This document shows positions 25,459 to 39,130 of a DNA stretch of 64,000 bases, piece after piece. Made by a program: the position numbers and the translations under genes. The stretch comes from Gordonia crocea (lineage in GTDB: Bacteria; Actinomycetota; Actinomycetes; Mycobacteriales; Mycobacteriaceae), in contig NZ_BJOU01000001.1 in assembly GCF_009932435.1 (NCBI RefSeq), positions 1,922,001 through 1,986,000 of the forward strand, read 5' to 3'. The notes below the pieces were generated by a model that ran no database searches, was not told the DNA's origin, and worked only from the letters and a program-made list of their open reading frames with translations. How positions within the stretch are numbered: position 1 is the stretch's first letter; each line of letters begins with the position of its first letter.

Positions 25459-26076
25459 ATGCCGGTGCCCGAATACATGACCTATGAGGAATTTGGCCGC
25501 CGGTTCTTTGAACTCGCCGTGACCGAGTCGCGCGTCGGCGACGCCTTCGCCGCGATCGCCGGCGAGGCCTTCGACGTGGGTCCGATCCCGAGCGGTCCCG
25601 GCGGCATGGTCAAGGTGCGAGCGCGGGTGAACATCGATGAGCCCAACATCGAGCGGGCCGTCGAGGACCTCATCCGGTTCACGGTGCAGATCCCGCTGCG
25701 CATCAAGATCGACATCGACCTGAAGCTGGACCGGTTGCGCTACGACGTGGACGGCCTGGTGACCCTGCCGTTGACCGTGCACGCCGTCGAACCGCTGGAA
25801 ATCCACTTCGACGTCGCGGCGCCGAAGCCGGCCGACGTCCACGTCGACGTCGCGTCGCGCAACATGCGTGCGGAGATCGTCCGCAACCTGGCCCAGGTCG
25901 ACGACGAGGTCCGCCGGGTCATCGCGCGACAGGTGGCCGAGGAGATCGACAAGCCGGAGATCCGCGCCGCCCGCATCATCGACGTCGACGCGCAACTGGC
26001 GGCCGCGATGGACCCCAAGACCGACGACGATGCGGCGGCGACCGCCGAGCCGGTCGAGGCCGACGAAGCGGAGTAG
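25459..26076 (+). CDS. Conserved hypothetical protein, acidic C-terminus
   Basis: The 205-residue soluble protein starts MPVPEYMTYEEFGRRFFELAV. It has a central beta-rich stretch where alternate residues are charged and hydrophobic (RIKIDIDLKLDRLRYDVDGLVTLPLTV, then IHFDVAAPKPADVHVDVAS). A helical region and a disordered Ala/Glu/Asp tail follow. A GTG six bases further on is an alternative start. It resembles conserved actinobacterial proteins of unknown function; I cannot name a family. It converges on the thioredoxin gene with four bases between. Confidence 0.7.
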   Translation: MPVPEYMTYEEFGRRFFELAVTESRVGDAFAAIAGEAFDVGPIPSGPGGMVKVRARVNIDEPNIERAVEDLIRFTVQIPLRIKIDIDLKLDRLRYDVDGLVTLPLTVHAVEPLEIHFDVAAPKPADVHVDVASRNMRAEIVRNLAQVDDEVRRVIARQVAEEIDKPEIRAARIIDVDAQLAAAMDPKTDDDAAATAEPVEADEAE

Positions 26077-26080
26077 CCGC

Positions 26081-26452
26081 TCAGGCTTCGGTGGCGCCCT
26101 CGGACTCGCTCCCGGCGATCGCCTTCTCGATGTCGAGGTCCTTGATCCGCCCGATGAGCTCGTCGAGTGCCTCGGGCGGCAGCGAGCCGGGCTGGTTGAA
26201 GACCATGTAGCCCTTCTTGAACGCCATCACCGTCGGGATCGACCGGATTCCGGCGGCCGCGGAGAGCTGCTGCTCGGCCTCGGTGTCCACCTTGGCGAAC
26301 ACGATGTCGCCGTGCTTCTCCGAGGCGCGCTCATAGATCGGGGCGAACTGTCGGCACGGGCCGCACCAGGAGGCCCAGAAGTCGACGAGCACGATGTCGT
26401 TGTCGGCGATCGTCTGGTCGAAGGCCGCTGCGGTCAGTTCTGTGGTTGCCAT
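26081..26452 (-). CDS. Thioredoxin
   Basis: The 123-residue protein is a classical cytoplasmic thioredoxin with the active site W29-C30-G-P-C33 and the cis-proline loop IRSIPTVMAF near residue 70. It reduces protein disulfides using thioredoxin reductase. It has a somewhat extended acidic C-terminus. In M. tuberculosis a thioredoxin gene lies in the matching position close to the Rv1473 ABC-F gene, so this fits the conserved order. Seven bases separate it from the lycopene cyclase-like gene upstream. Confidence 0.92.
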   Translation of the reverse strand: MATTELTAAAFDQTIADNDIVLVDFWASWCGPCRQFAPIYERASEKHGDIVFAKVDTEAEQQLSAAAGIRSIPTVMAFKKGYMVFNQPGSLPPEALDELIGRIKDLDIEKAIAGSESEGATEA

Positions 26453-26459
26453 GCCGGGT

Positions 26460-27656
26460 TCAACGCGGGGATCGGCGGATCTGTTCCATCAGGGCGGCGC
26501 CGGCCCCGGCGGCGATGCGCCGCCGCATCGACCAATCGAGGGCGCCGAAGGTGGCCCGCATCGCCCGCAGCACTCCGCCGAGGTCGTCGCGGGAGCTGAG
26601 GTAGGCGCGCTGGTCGTCGGCGCCGAGGCTGAAGAAGGCGTCGAAGAAGGCCGTGAGGCGGTCCGGCTCCAGACCGGTCAGCGCCGCCAGCCCGGCTTCC
26701 CGCAGCGCCGCGACGGCCCGGGCGCGCCGCGGCCACAATGCGGCGCGCGGATCGGCCCGGCGCACGACGGCATCGACGACAGTGTCGGCGCACCCCAGGG
26801 AGGCGGCGATGCTGTACCCCGTCGCCGGGTGCATCAACCCGCCCGCCGCACCGAAGGCCAGCGGTTGACCGTCCTCGCGCCAGGGCGCCGGGCCACCGGT
26901 GACCAGTGGGAAGTCGACCACCTCGACACGCTCGGCCGTCCCGCTCTCGGCATCGTCGCCGCGGACCCAGCCCGCCGGGGTACCGCGCTGCGCCCAGCGC
27001 TGCGCGAGTAGCTCGACGGTGGGCGGTGTCCCGGCCAGGAAGGTCTCCTCCACGAGGAATCGGCCGCGGCCCAACGGAACGCGGTAGCCGAAGGTCGGCG
27101 GTGCGGGCGCACCCGGGCTCGCCGGGCGCCAATCCATCAGGACGGTCTCGGCCGGTCCGTCGAGCCGGCCGATGACACCGTAGGCGCGTTGGCGGGGCAG
27201 GGCGCCGGCCGCGGCGCCCCGGTGTTCTCTTGACCTGCGCCGTGCCCCGGTCGCGTCGACCACCACCCGCCCGGACAGCACCGTGCCCGTGTCGGTCCGC
27301 ACCCCGTCGGCCCGGAAGTCCGCGGCCGTGCCGGTGACGATCCTCACCCCGGCCAGGCCGAGTGCGTCGCGCAGCGCCGCGTTGTCGAGCACGGTGTAGG
27401 GCCGGGGCAGTGCCCGCCTGACCGGCGTGTAGACGACCACCGTGTCACTGGTCGACGCGCGGCAGGACCGCGGCAACCAGTCGGGTAGCTCGTCGACGAA
27501 GGCGCCGAACGTCTGTGACCACGGGCGATGCGGTTGCGGGTCGACCAGCGCGACCGACAGTCCGGCGACCGCCCCGCGGTGGGCGAGAGCGGTCCCGGCC
27601 GGGCCGGCGCCGACCACGACGAGGTCGAGGCCGGTGTCACGCGGGGTGGGCGACAT
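26460..27656 (-). CDS. Lycopene beta-cyclase-like flavoprotein (CrtL/CrtY type)
   Basis: The 398-residue protein has an N-terminal dinucleotide-binding motif G16-A-G-P-A-G21, the VVVDATGAR segment near 131, the GYRVPLGRGRFLVEETFLAG stretch near 200, which matches the conserved FLEET-type motif of lycopene cyclases, and FGAAGGLMHPATGYS near 280. It fits CrtL/CrtY lycopene beta-cyclases, which close the ends of lycopene to beta-carotene. No other carotenoid genes lie nearby, so the partner pathway is elsewhere or the substrate differs. A TACGCT -10 lies seven bases before the ATG, suggesting a leaderless message. Confidence 0.83.
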   Translation of the reverse strand: MSPTPRDTGLDLVVVGAGPAGTALAHRGAVAGLSVALVDPQPHRPWSQTFGAFVDELPDWLPRSCRASTSDTVVVYTPVRRALPRPYTVLDNAALRDALGLAGVRIVTGTAADFRADGVRTDTGTVLSGRVVVDATGARRRSREHRGAAAGALPRQRAYGVIGRLDGPAETVLMDWRPASPGAPAPPTFGYRVPLGRGRFLVEETFLAGTPPTVELLAQRWAQRGTPAGWVRGDDAESGTAERVEVVDFPLVTGGPAPWREDGQPLAFGAAGGLMHPATGYSIAASLGCADTVVDAVVRRADPRAALWPRRARAVAALREAGLAALTGLEPDRLTAFFDAFFSLGADDQRAYLSSRDDLGGVLRAMRATFGALDWSMRRRIAAGAGAALMEQIRRSPR

Positions 27657-27663
27657 GGGCTTC

Positions 27664-27669
27664 AGCGTA
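27664..27669 (-). promoter_or_regulatory. -10 element of a leaderless lycopene cyclase-like transcript
   Basis: On the minus strand TACGCT is followed by seven bases and the ATG at 27656. No ribosome-binding site is seen. Confidence 0.4.
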
Positions 27670-27715
27670 TCGAGACCGGCCCGACGACGATTTCGGCCCC
27701 GACCACCGCGGACCG

Positions 27716-27721
27716 TAGACT
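27716..27721 (+). promoter_or_regulatory. -10 element before the ABC-F gene
   Basis: TAGACT lies nine bases before the ATG at 27731, in the short divergent space shared with the lycopene cyclase-like gene. The leader would be at most a few bases long. Confidence 0.4.
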
Positions 27722-27730
27722 CGACGGGTC

Positions 27731-29359
27731 ATGATCACCGCTACCGACCTCGAGGTTCGCGCGGGCGCCCGGACCCTGTTGTCGGCGCCCGGCTCCGCCC
27801 TGCGCATCGGGCCGGGCGACCGGATCGGCCTCGTCGGCCGCAACGGCGCCGGCAAGACGACGTCGTTGCGCATCCTCGCCGGGGAGACCGAGCCCTATGC
27901 GGGCACCGTGGTCCGCAGCGGCGAGATCGGTTATCTGCCGCAGGACCCCAAGGAGGGCGACCTCAGCGTCCTCGCCAAGGACCGGGTCCTGTCCGCCCGC
28001 GGCCTCGACGCCCTCGTGCGCGACATGGAGAAGCAACAGCTCCTGATGGCCGAGCTCGTCGACGAGAAGGAGCGGGACAAGGCGGTGCGCGCCTACGGCC
28101 GCCTCGAGGAGCGCTTCGCCGCCCTGGGCGGCTATGTCGCGGAATCGGATGCGGCGCGGATCTGCCACAACCTCGGACTGCCCGATCGGGTGTTGTCCCA
28201 ACAGCTTTCGACCCTGTCCGGCGGTCAGCGCCGGCGTATCGAATTGGCGCGGATCCTGTTCGCGGCGTCGGACGACGGCGGCAAATCGACCACGACGCTG
28301 CTGCTGGACGAACCGACCAACCACCTCGATGCGGACTCCATCACCTGGCTGCGCGCGTTCCTGCAGAACCACGACGGCGGCTTGATCGTGATCAGCCACG
28401 ACGTCGACCTGCTTGCCGACGTCGTCAACAAGGTGTGGTTCCTCGACGCGGTGCGGGGCGAGGCCGACGTCTACAACATGGGCTGGCACAAGTATCTCGA
28501 CGCGCGCGCCACCGATGAGGCGAGGCGGCGGCGGGAACGGGCCAATGCCGAGAAGAAGGCCGCGGCACTGCGGACGCAGGCGGCCAAGCTCGGCGCGAAG
28601 GCCACCAAGGCCACCGCGGCACAGAACATGCTCAAGCGCGCCGATCGCATGCTGAGCGAGCTCGACGAAGAGCGGGTGGCCGACCGCACCGCGACGATCC
28701 GGTTCCCCGAACCCGCGCCGTGCGGCAAGACCCCGCTGATGGCCTCCGGGCTGACCAAGACCTACGGGTCGCTGGAGATCTTCACCGGTGTGGACCTGGC
28801 GATCGACAAGGGCAGCCGCGTCGTCGTCCTCGGGCTCAACGGTGCCGGTAAGACCACCCTGCTGCGCCTGTTGGCCGGCGCCGAGAAACCCGACGCGGGG
28901 TCGCTCGAACCCGGCTACGGGCTGAAGGTCGGCTACTTTGCGCAGGAGCACGACACCCTCGACGACGAGGCGACGGTGTGGGAGAACATTCGCCACGCCG
29001 CACCCGACGCGGGTGAGCAGGACCTGCGCGGCCTGTTGGGGGCGTTCATGTTCACCGGCGCGCAGCTCGAGCAACCGGCCGGCACCCTCTCCGGCGGTGA
29101 GAAGACCCGGTTGAGCCTGGCCGGGTTGGTGTCCTCGGCGGCCAACGTCCTGCTGCTCGACGAGCCGACCAACAACCTCGACCCGGTGTCGCGGGAGCAG
29201 GTCCTCGATGCGCTGCGCAGCTACACCGGGGCCGTCGTCCTGGTGACCCACGACCCGGGCGCCGCCGCGGCCCTCGACCCGCAGCGGGTCATCCTGCTGC
29301 CCGACGGCACCGAGGACCACTGGTCCGACGAGTACCAGGAACTGATCGAGCTGGCCTAG
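27731..29359 (+). CDS. ABC-F family ATPase (Rv1473-like)
   Basis: The 542-residue protein carries two ABC ATPase domains and no membrane spans. The first has Walker A G36-RNGAGKT43, the LSGGQRRRIELARIL signature and LLLDEPTNHLD. The second has GLNGAGKTTLLRLL near 363, LSGGEKTRLSLAGL and LLLDEPTNNLDP. A charged linker with a KKAAALRTQAAKLGAKATKATAAQN stretch lies between them, as in ABC-F proteins that act on the ribosome (EttA, antibiotic target protection). It matches the gene beside acn in M. tuberculosis. Whether it gives macrolide-type protection or serves as a translation factor cannot be told. Confidence 0.9.
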   Translation: MITATDLEVRAGARTLLSAPGSALRIGPGDRIGLVGRNGAGKTTSLRILAGETEPYAGTVVRSGEIGYLPQDPKEGDLSVLAKDRVLSARGLDALVRDMEKQQLLMAELVDEKERDKAVRAYGRLEERFAALGGYVAESDAARICHNLGLPDRVLSQQLSTLSGGQRRRIELARILFAASDDGGKSTTTLLLDEPTNHLDADSITWLRAFLQNHDGGLIVISHDVDLLADVVNKVWFLDAVRGEADVYNMGWHKYLDARATDEARRRRERANAEKKAAALRTQAAKLGAKATKATAAQNMLKRADRMLSELDEERVADRTATIRFPEPAPCGKTPLMASGLTKTYGSLEIFTGVDLAIDKGSRVVVLGLNGAGKTTLLRLLAGAEKPDAGSLEPGYGLKVGYFAQEHDTLDDEATVWENIRHAAPDAGEQDLRGLLGAFMFTGAQLEQPAGTLSGGEKTRLSLAGLVSSAANVLLLDEPTNNLDPVSREQVLDALRSYTGAVVLVTHDPGAAAALDPQRVILLPDGTEDHWSDEYQELIELA

Positions 29360-29377
29360 CGTCGGGCCCGGCGCCGG

Positions 29378-30925
29378 TTACCCGGCGTTCGAGTACTGCT
29401 TGCGCAGTTCGCCCTTGACCATCTTGCCGGTCGGGGTGCGGGGCAGATCGTCGAAGAAGTCCACCGACCGCGGCGCCTTGTAGGCGGCCACCGACTGTTT
29501 GGCGAACTCGATGAGCTCGGCGGCCAGTTCTGGTGTCGGTTCGTACCCGTCGGCGAGTTGGACGCACGCCTTGACCTGCTCGCCCATCTCCGCGTCGGGC
29601 ACGCCGATGACCGCGACGTCGTAGACGGCAGGATGGTTGATGAGGGCGTTCTCCGATTCCTGCGGGTAGATGTTCACCCCGCCGGAGATGATCATGAACG
29701 CCGCCCGGTCGGTGAGGTACACGAACCCCTCGTCGTCGACGTACCCGAGATCGCCTGTGGTGGCCCAGGTTTCATGCCGGGGGTGTTGGCTCTTGCGAGT
29801 CTTCTCCGGGTCGTTGTGGTAGACGAAGGGCACTTCGTCGCGCTCGAAGTAGATGGTCCCGACCTCGCCGGTCGGGAGGTCGTTGCCGTCCTCGTCGCAG
29901 ATGTGGACAATGCCGAGCACCGCCCGGCCCACCGAACCCGGGTGGGCCAGGGCATCGGCCGAGCCGATCAAACAGACCCCGGCCGCCTCGGTGGCCGCGT
30001 AATACTCGTTGACCACCGGCCCCCACCAGTCGATCATCGCCTGCTTCACCTCGGCCGGACAGGGGGCGGCGGCGTGGATGGCGGCCTTCATGCTCGACAC
30101 GTCGTAGCGGGCGCGGACCTCGGCGGGAAGTTTGAGCATGCGCACGAACATCGTCGGCACCCACTGGCTGTGGGTCACCCGGTACTCGTCGATGTAGGCC
30201 AGCGCGGTCTCCGGGTCGAACCGGTCCATCAGGATCGTCGTGCCGCCCAGGGAGTTCACCATGGCGCAGTAGCGCAGCGGTGCCGCGTGGTAGACCGGCG
30301 CGGGGGAGAGGTACACCGTGTCGGGGTCGAACCCGTAGACCGGGCCGAAGACGGCCGACACCAGGTCGGGTACCTCGTCGACCTGCCCCTGCGGCAGGGG
30401 CGGTTTGATGCCCTTGGGGCGTCCGGTGGTGCCCGAGGAGTAGAGCATGTCGGTCCCGCGGGGCTGATCGGTGAGGGGCTCGGCGGACGCGGCCGCCAGC
30501 ACCTCGTCGTAGTCGGCGAATCCGGGGATCGTGCCGGCCCAGGCGATCCGGTGGCCGGGGGCGGCGAGCACCTCGATCTGGTCGGAGTCGGCGACGGTCT
30601 CGGCGACCGTGGCCGAGGCGAACAGCGCCTTCGCGCCGCAGTCGTCGAGGATGAAGTTGGTCTCGGCGGCGGTCAGGTGGTGGTTGACCGCGGTCACGTA
30701 CAAGCCGCTGCGCAGCGCCGCCCAATAGACGTCGAAGGCCCGCAGGTCGTTGTCGGTCACCATCGCGACGACGTCGCCGGGGACCAGGCCCAGTGTGTCG
30801 CGCAGGTAGTGCGCGATCCGCGTCGAATTCTCGTCGAGTTCGCGGTAGGTGACCTGCTGCCCGGATGCGGGAGCGATGATCGCTGGTTTGTCGGGGGTAC
30901 GGGCGGCGTGGACTCCGGGGAACAT
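29378..30925 (-). CDS. Acyl-CoA synthetase (AMP-binding, FadD type)
   Basis: The 515-residue protein is an adenylate-forming acyl-CoA synthetase. The AMP-binding P-loop is YSSGTTGRPKG at residues 162-172, with EYYAATEAAG near 310, the TGDLGYVDDEGFVYLTDR hinge region and the C-terminal PRTPTGKMVKGELR with the catalytic lysine near 506. It activates a carboxylic acid as acyl-AMP and then acyl-CoA, probably a fatty or aromatic acid. A TACGCT -10 lies seven bases before the ATG. The next gene in its direction converges from the left with 18 bases between stops. Confidence 0.88.
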   Translation of the reverse strand: MFPGVHAARTPDKPAIIAPASGQQVTYRELDENSTRIAHYLRDTLGLVPGDVVAMVTDNDLRAFDVYWAALRSGLYVTAVNHHLTAAETNFILDDCGAKALFASATVAETVADSDQIEVLAAPGHRIAWAGTIPGFADYDEVLAAASAEPLTDQPRGTDMLYSSGTTGRPKGIKPPLPQGQVDEVPDLVSAVFGPVYGFDPDTVYLSPAPVYHAAPLRYCAMVNSLGGTTILMDRFDPETALAYIDEYRVTHSQWVPTMFVRMLKLPAEVRARYDVSSMKAAIHAAAPCPAEVKQAMIDWWGPVVNEYYAATEAAGVCLIGSADALAHPGSVGRAVLGIVHICDEDGNDLPTGEVGTIYFERDEVPFVYHNDPEKTRKSQHPRHETWATTGDLGYVDDEGFVYLTDRAAFMIISGGVNIYPQESENALINHPAVYDVAVIGVPDAEMGEQVKACVQLADGYEPTPELAAELIEFAKQSVAAYKAPRSVDFFDDLPRTPTGKMVKGELRKQYSNAG

Positions 30926-30932
30926 GAGCCCG

Positions 30933-30938
30933 AGCGTA
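30933..30938 (-). promoter_or_regulatory. -10 element of a leaderless acyl-CoA synthetase transcript
   Basis: TACGCT on the minus strand, then seven bases, then the ATG at 30925. The layout is identical to that of the lycopene cyclase-like gene. Confidence 0.4.
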
Positions 30939-31001
30939 ACCGGACACCCGGCCGCGTCGAGGCCGATTGGCCTACTGCGCCTGGCGGATTGGCGCCGACG
31001 C

Positions 31002-35206
<4,205 letters not shown>

Positions 35207-35415
35207 TCGACCGCCCTCATCGATGTTGCCAAAGTGAGACATCGACCGGTTAGGCGTTCTTTGCGCTGATCACAGCCATAGCCGCAGGTAATCCCACCTT
35301 TGTAATTCTGTTTCGGGTGTTTCCCATGCTCACTGATGTGACGTACGGTGCAGATGTCGCAGGTGAGGTTCCTGTGACGTTTGATGTACACCTCGCGGAT
35401 TTGAGGAGCACTGGC
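35207..35415 (+). promoter_or_regulatory. Leader/promoter region of the RipA-like gene
   Basis: This 209-bp gene-free stretch has lower GC than its surroundings. It begins with an inverted repeat, TCGATGT at 35220-35226 and ACATCGA at 35239-35245 with a 12-base loop, which may end the DUF6676 transcript or be an operator. A TTTGTAATTCTG run follows near 35300. I looked for c-di-AMP riboswitch core motifs, which precede some actinobacterial NlpC/P60 genes, and did not find them. Confidence 0.45.
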
Positions 35416-36888
35416 GTGAGGCGAACCCAGGACACCAGAGCCACCCGGACGGGCGCCCGGCTCGCTGCGCTGCTGCGCGGCGGCGTCGTGGTCACCGGCG
35501 TCGCCCTGACGACACTGGTCGCCGGCACCGTCGGGGCCGCGCCGGGCGGGCAGAAGGCCGCATCGATTTCCCGGCTGGTCAACCAGATCGCCACCGCGGA
35601 CCAGAATCTCACCGACCTCGACAACAACCTCGCGGTGAAGCGGGAGGCGGTCAACCGCGCGCTGGTGGACTTCCAGAACTCCCTGGTGGCCGAGCGGTTG
35701 GCGGCGGTCGCCGCGCAGGGGGCGCGCAAGTCGTTGGTCGATGCCGACCGCAATCTGGCCACCGCCCAGAAGTCGTTCAACGCCTACGCTGCGCGTGCCT
35801 ACCGTCGAGGCCCGGCCGGATCGATGCGCGACTACGTTTCGTCCGACGACCCGCAAAAGGTCCTCGACCAGGTGTCGGTCCTCGACCGCGTGAGCGCCCA
35901 GCAGCGCCGCAACATCGAGAAGCTGAAGATCGCCCGGAACCAGAAGGCGAACCGGGCGGCCGCGGCCGAGGCGTCGCGCCGCCAGGCCACCTCGGCCGTC
36001 CGCACCGCGGCCGGTCGGCGGACCGAGGCCATCGGCGCGGTCAAGACGGCCCAGCAGGCCATGGCCGATCAACAGCGCAACAAGGCGGTCCTGCTGGCCA
36101 AGCGGGCCGAGGCGCAGAACAAGCTGAACAAGCTGCGCGGTGTGTCCACCCGGGTGTCCGCCCCGGTGATCCCGGGCCTGCCCGCGCTGACCGACGGCCC
36201 GGACGCCTCCAAGGCGGCCATGGATGCCGCGGCGGCGGCAGCGAAGATCGCCATGGACGTCGCGCAGAAGGTCCTCGCCAGCGTGATCGGCTCGCAGCAG
36301 GTCCCGCAATCCAAGCTGTTCGACGAGCTCGGCCTGTCCGGCAGCGACCTGACCAGCACCGGGGCCAACGGTTCGCTGTCGCGGCTGTCGACCGGTTCGC
36401 TGGGCGCGCTGTTCGGCAGCACCGGCAGTTTTGGCGGTGGCGGCCAGGTCCGACCCGGTTTGCGGGGACCGCAGGCCGTCGAAGTCGTCGTGAACCGGGC
36501 GATGTCGCAGCTGAACCTGCCCTACGCCTGGGGCGGCGGCGATGCCAACGGCCCGACGAAGGGGATCCGCGACGGCGGCGTCGCCGACGCCCACGGCGAC
36601 TACAACAAGGTGGGCTTCGACTGCTCAGGCCTGATGATCTACGCCTTTGCTGGCATCGGCTACGACCTGCCGCACTACACCGGCTACCAGTACACCTCGG
36701 GCCCGCAGGTGCCGATCTCGCAGATGGCGCGCGGCGACATGATCTTCTGGGGCGCCAATGCCAGCCAGCACGTCGCGCTGTACCTCGGCGACGGGAAGAT
36801 GATCGAGGCTCCGCAGTCCGGCGATGTCGTCAAAGTCTCGCCGGTCCGCATGGGTGGGGCCATGCCGATGGTCGTCCGCCTCTGGTGA
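35416..36888 (+). CDS. ripA: NlpC/P60 peptidoglycan endopeptidase, RipA-like
   Basis: The 490-residue protein has a signal peptide (GARLAALLRGGVVVTGVALTTLVAGTVGAAPGG, cleavage near residue 40) and a long Ala/Gln-rich coiled-coil domain to about residue 210. A linker with Ala- and Gly-rich stretches and a C-terminal NlpC/P60 domain from about 365 follow. The catalytic Cys403 is in FDCSGLMIYAF and His452 in ASQHVALYLGDG. Such enzymes cut the D-Glu-mDAP bond of stem peptides during cell separation. The GTG at 35416 has AGGAG eight bases upstream, so the longer frame is rejected. M. tuberculosis has ripA and ripB in tandem here; this genome has one gene. Confidence 0.9.
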   Translation: MRRTQDTRATRTGARLAALLRGGVVVTGVALTTLVAGTVGAAPGGQKAASISRLVNQIATADQNLTDLDNNLAVKREAVNRALVDFQNSLVAERLAAVAAQGARKSLVDADRNLATAQKSFNAYAARAYRRGPAGSMRDYVSSDDPQKVLDQVSVLDRVSAQQRRNIEKLKIARNQKANRAAAAEASRRQATSAVRTAAGRRTEAIGAVKTAQQAMADQQRNKAVLLAKRAEAQNKLNKLRGVSTRVSAPVIPGLPALTDGPDASKAAMDAAAAAAKIAMDVAQKVLASVIGSQQVPQSKLFDELGLSGSDLTSTGANGSLSRLSTGSLGALFGSTGSFGGGGQVRPGLRGPQAVEVVVNRAMSQLNLPYAWGGGDANGPTKGIRDGGVADAHGDYNKVGFDCSGLMIYAFAGIGYDLPHYTGYQYTSGPQVPISQMARGDMIFWGANASQHVALYLGDGKMIEAPQSGDVVKVSPVRMGGAMPMVVRLW

Positions 36889-37041
36889 GACCGACCGTCG
36901 CGTCGATCCACCGGTGGACGCGCGGGCACGTCGTGATCGCCTGAAGCCGTCGGCGCGGCTAGGCTGGGACCGACCGTTTCACAACACCGTGCTTCCCGAG
37001 ACAGATCCGGGTGCGCGGACACCGACGACAGGAGTTGGGCT

Positions 37042-38202
37042 TTGACGTCGCAGCCCGCCACCGGCCAGCAATCGCAGGCCACGCTCACCGAGGCAGATTC
37101 CAAGCTGATCGAGAAGGCCATCTACGAGGTCAAGCGGGTCATCGTCGGCCAGGACCAACTCGTCGAACGCATTCTCGTGGGTCTGCTCGCCCGCGGCCAC
37201 ATCCTGCTCGAGGGTGTCCCCGGTGTCGCCAAGACGCTGGCCGTCGAGACCTTCGCGACCGTTGTCGGCGGGAGCTTCTCGCGCGTGCAGTTCACCCCCG
37301 ACCTGGTGCCCACCGACCTCATCGGTACGCGCATCTACCGTCAGGGCCGCGAGGAATTCGACACCGAGCTCGGACCGGTGGTCGCGAACTTCCTCCTCGC
37401 CGACGAGATCAACCGCGCCCCGGCCAAGGTCCAGTCCGCGCTGCTCGAGGTCATGGCCGAGCGCCAGGTCTCCATCGGCGGCGTGACCTACCCGATGCCC
37501 AAGCCCTTCCTGGTGATGGCCACCCAGAACCCGATCGAGAACGAGGGTGTCTACCCGCTGCCCGAGGCGCAGCGCGACCGCTTCCTGTTCAAGGTGATGG
37601 TGGACTACCCGTCGGTCGAAGAAGAGCGCGAGATCGTCTACCGCATGGGCAACGTGCCGCCGACGGCGAGCCAGGTCCTGGACCCGGAGGCGATGATCCG
37701 CCTGCAGGACGCCTCGGCCAACGTCTTCGTGCACCACGCCCTCGTCGACTATGTGGTTCGCCTGATCAACGCGACGCGCCGACCGGCCGATCTCGGCATG
37801 ACCGAGGTCGCGTCGTGGCTGGCCTACGGTGCCTCCCCGCGCGCGACGCTCGGCATCATCGCCGCCGCCCGCGCCCTCGCGCTGGTCCGCGGCCGTGACT
37901 ACGTCGTGCCCAACGACATCGTCGAGATCGCCCCCGACGTCCTCCGGCACCGATTGGTCCTCACCTACGACGCGCTGGCCGACTCCGTCGACGCCGACGA
38001 CGTCATCGAGCGGGTCCTACAGACCGTCGGGTTGCCGCAGGTGGTTGCGGCGCCGGTCAACGGCGGCGGAACGGTCGCCGGGTCGGCCGCCCCGGGCCAG
38101 ATCCCGTCGATTCCGGCCTCGGCGCCGGTCGCACCGGCACCGCCGGCCGGACAGATCCCGGTTCCGCCGCAGCCGAGCAATGTCCGGCATGCCGGCCAGT
38201 AA
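37042..38202 (+). CDS. moxR: MoxR-family AAA+ ATPase
   Basis: The 386-residue protein is a MoxR ATPase with Walker A G58-VPGVAKT65, Walker B in NFLLADEINRAP near 118, the sensor motif ATQNPIENEG near 162 and the arginine finger region LPEAQRDRFLF. It ends in a Pro/Ala-rich tail of about 50 residues. The start is TTG at 37042 with ACAGGAG ten bases upstream; no ATG or GTG gives a better fit. MoxR proteins act as chaperones with DUF58 and VWA partners, both encoded directly downstream. Confidence 0.92.
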   Translation: MTSQPATGQQSQATLTEADSKLIEKAIYEVKRVIVGQDQLVERILVGLLARGHILLEGVPGVAKTLAVETFATVVGGSFSRVQFTPDLVPTDLIGTRIYRQGREEFDTELGPVVANFLLADEINRAPAKVQSALLEVMAERQVSIGGVTYPMPKPFLVMATQNPIENEGVYPLPEAQRDRFLFKVMVDYPSVEEEREIVYRMGNVPPTASQVLDPEAMIRLQDASANVFVHHALVDYVVRLINATRRPADLGMTEVASWLAYGASPRATLGIIAAARALALVRGRDYVVPNDIVEIAPDVLRHRLVLTYDALADSVDADDVIERVLQTVGLPQVVAAPVNGGGTVAGSAAPGQIPSIPASAPVAPAPPAGQIPVPPQPSNVRHAGQ

Positions 38203-39130
38203 CACCCCGCTGCCGTCCTTCGACGACGGGTTGCTCAAAGACCCGGCGTTGACGGCCGCGCTGCGCAACCTCGAACTCACCGTCCGGCGCAAGCTCGACG
38301 GCGTCCTGCAGGGCGACCACCTCGGGTTGATCCCGGGACCGGGGTCCGAGCCGGGGGAGGCGCGCGCCTATCAGCCCGGCGACGACATCCGGCGGATGGA
38401 ATGGGCGGTCACCGCCCGGACCACCGTGCCGCATGTGCGCCAGATGATCGCCGACCGCGAATTGGAGACCTGGCTGGTCGTCGACGTCTCGGGCAGCCTG
38501 GATTTCGGCACCGTCGACCACACCAAACGCGACCTGGCGGTGGCCGCAGCCGCGGTCATCGTCCACCTCACCGCAGGCGGCGGCAACCGCATCGGGGCCG
38601 TCATCGTCACCGGTGACGAGATCGTCCGCATCCCGGCGCGCGGGGGCCGGGCCCACGCGCAGAACCTGCTGAAGCAGATCGCGACGACCCACCGCAGTTC
38701 GCCGACGGTGCGCGGCGACCTGCGCGACGGTATCGAGGCGCTCCGCCGGCCGGAACGCCGTCGGGGGCTGGCGGTCGTGATCAGCGACTTCCTCGGACCG
38801 ATCGACTGGGATCGGCCGTTGCGCGCCATCGGCGGACACCACGAGTTGTTGGCGATCGAGGTGCTCGATCCGCGCGACCTGGAGTTGCCGGCCATCGGCG
38901 ACGTGCGTCTGGCCGACGCCGAGACGGGGGAGATCCACGACGTGGTGATCACCGAGCAGGTCCGCGACGACTTCGCCGTCGCCGCCCGCGCGCACCAGGA
39001 GAAGGTCCACCGGACGATCCGTGCGTGCGGTGGACCGGTGATGACCCTGCGCACCGACCGCGACTGGCTCGCCGACACCGTCCGCTTCATCGGCGGCCGT
39101 CGTCGCGGACTCGCGGTGGGGGTGCACTGA
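38180..39130 (+). CDS. DUF58 protein
   Basis: The 316-residue protein contains the DUF58 core YQPGDDIRRMEWAVTART near residue 67, with a following VWA-like region including LVVDVSGSLDFG near 102. It overlaps moxR by 23 bases and the VWA gene by one base. An in-frame ATG nine bases later is an alternative start. DUF58 proteins work with MoxR and VWA proteins, in envelope maintenance in related bacteria; the precise role is not established. Confidence 0.88.
   Translation: MSGMPASNTPLPSFDDGLLKDPALTAALRNLELTVRRKLDGVLQGDHLGLIPGPGSEPGEARAYQPGDDIRRMEWAVTARTTVPHVRQMIADRELETWLVVDVSGSLDFGTVDHTKRDLAVAAAAVIVHLTAGGGNRIGAVIVTGDEIVRIPARGGRAHAQNLLKQIATTHRSSPTVRGDLRDGIEALRRPERRRGLAVVISDFLGPIDWDRPLRAIGGHHELLAIEVLDPRDLELPAIGDVRLADAETGEIHDVVITEQVRDDFAVAARAHQEKVHRTIRACGGPVMTLRTDRDWLADTVRFIGGRRRGLAVGVH

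Noticed and set aside
35207..35415. c-di-AMP (ydaO) riboswitch before the RipA-like gene
   Set aside because: Such riboswitches occur before some actinobacterial cell-wall hydrolase genes, but the conserved core sequences could not be found here.
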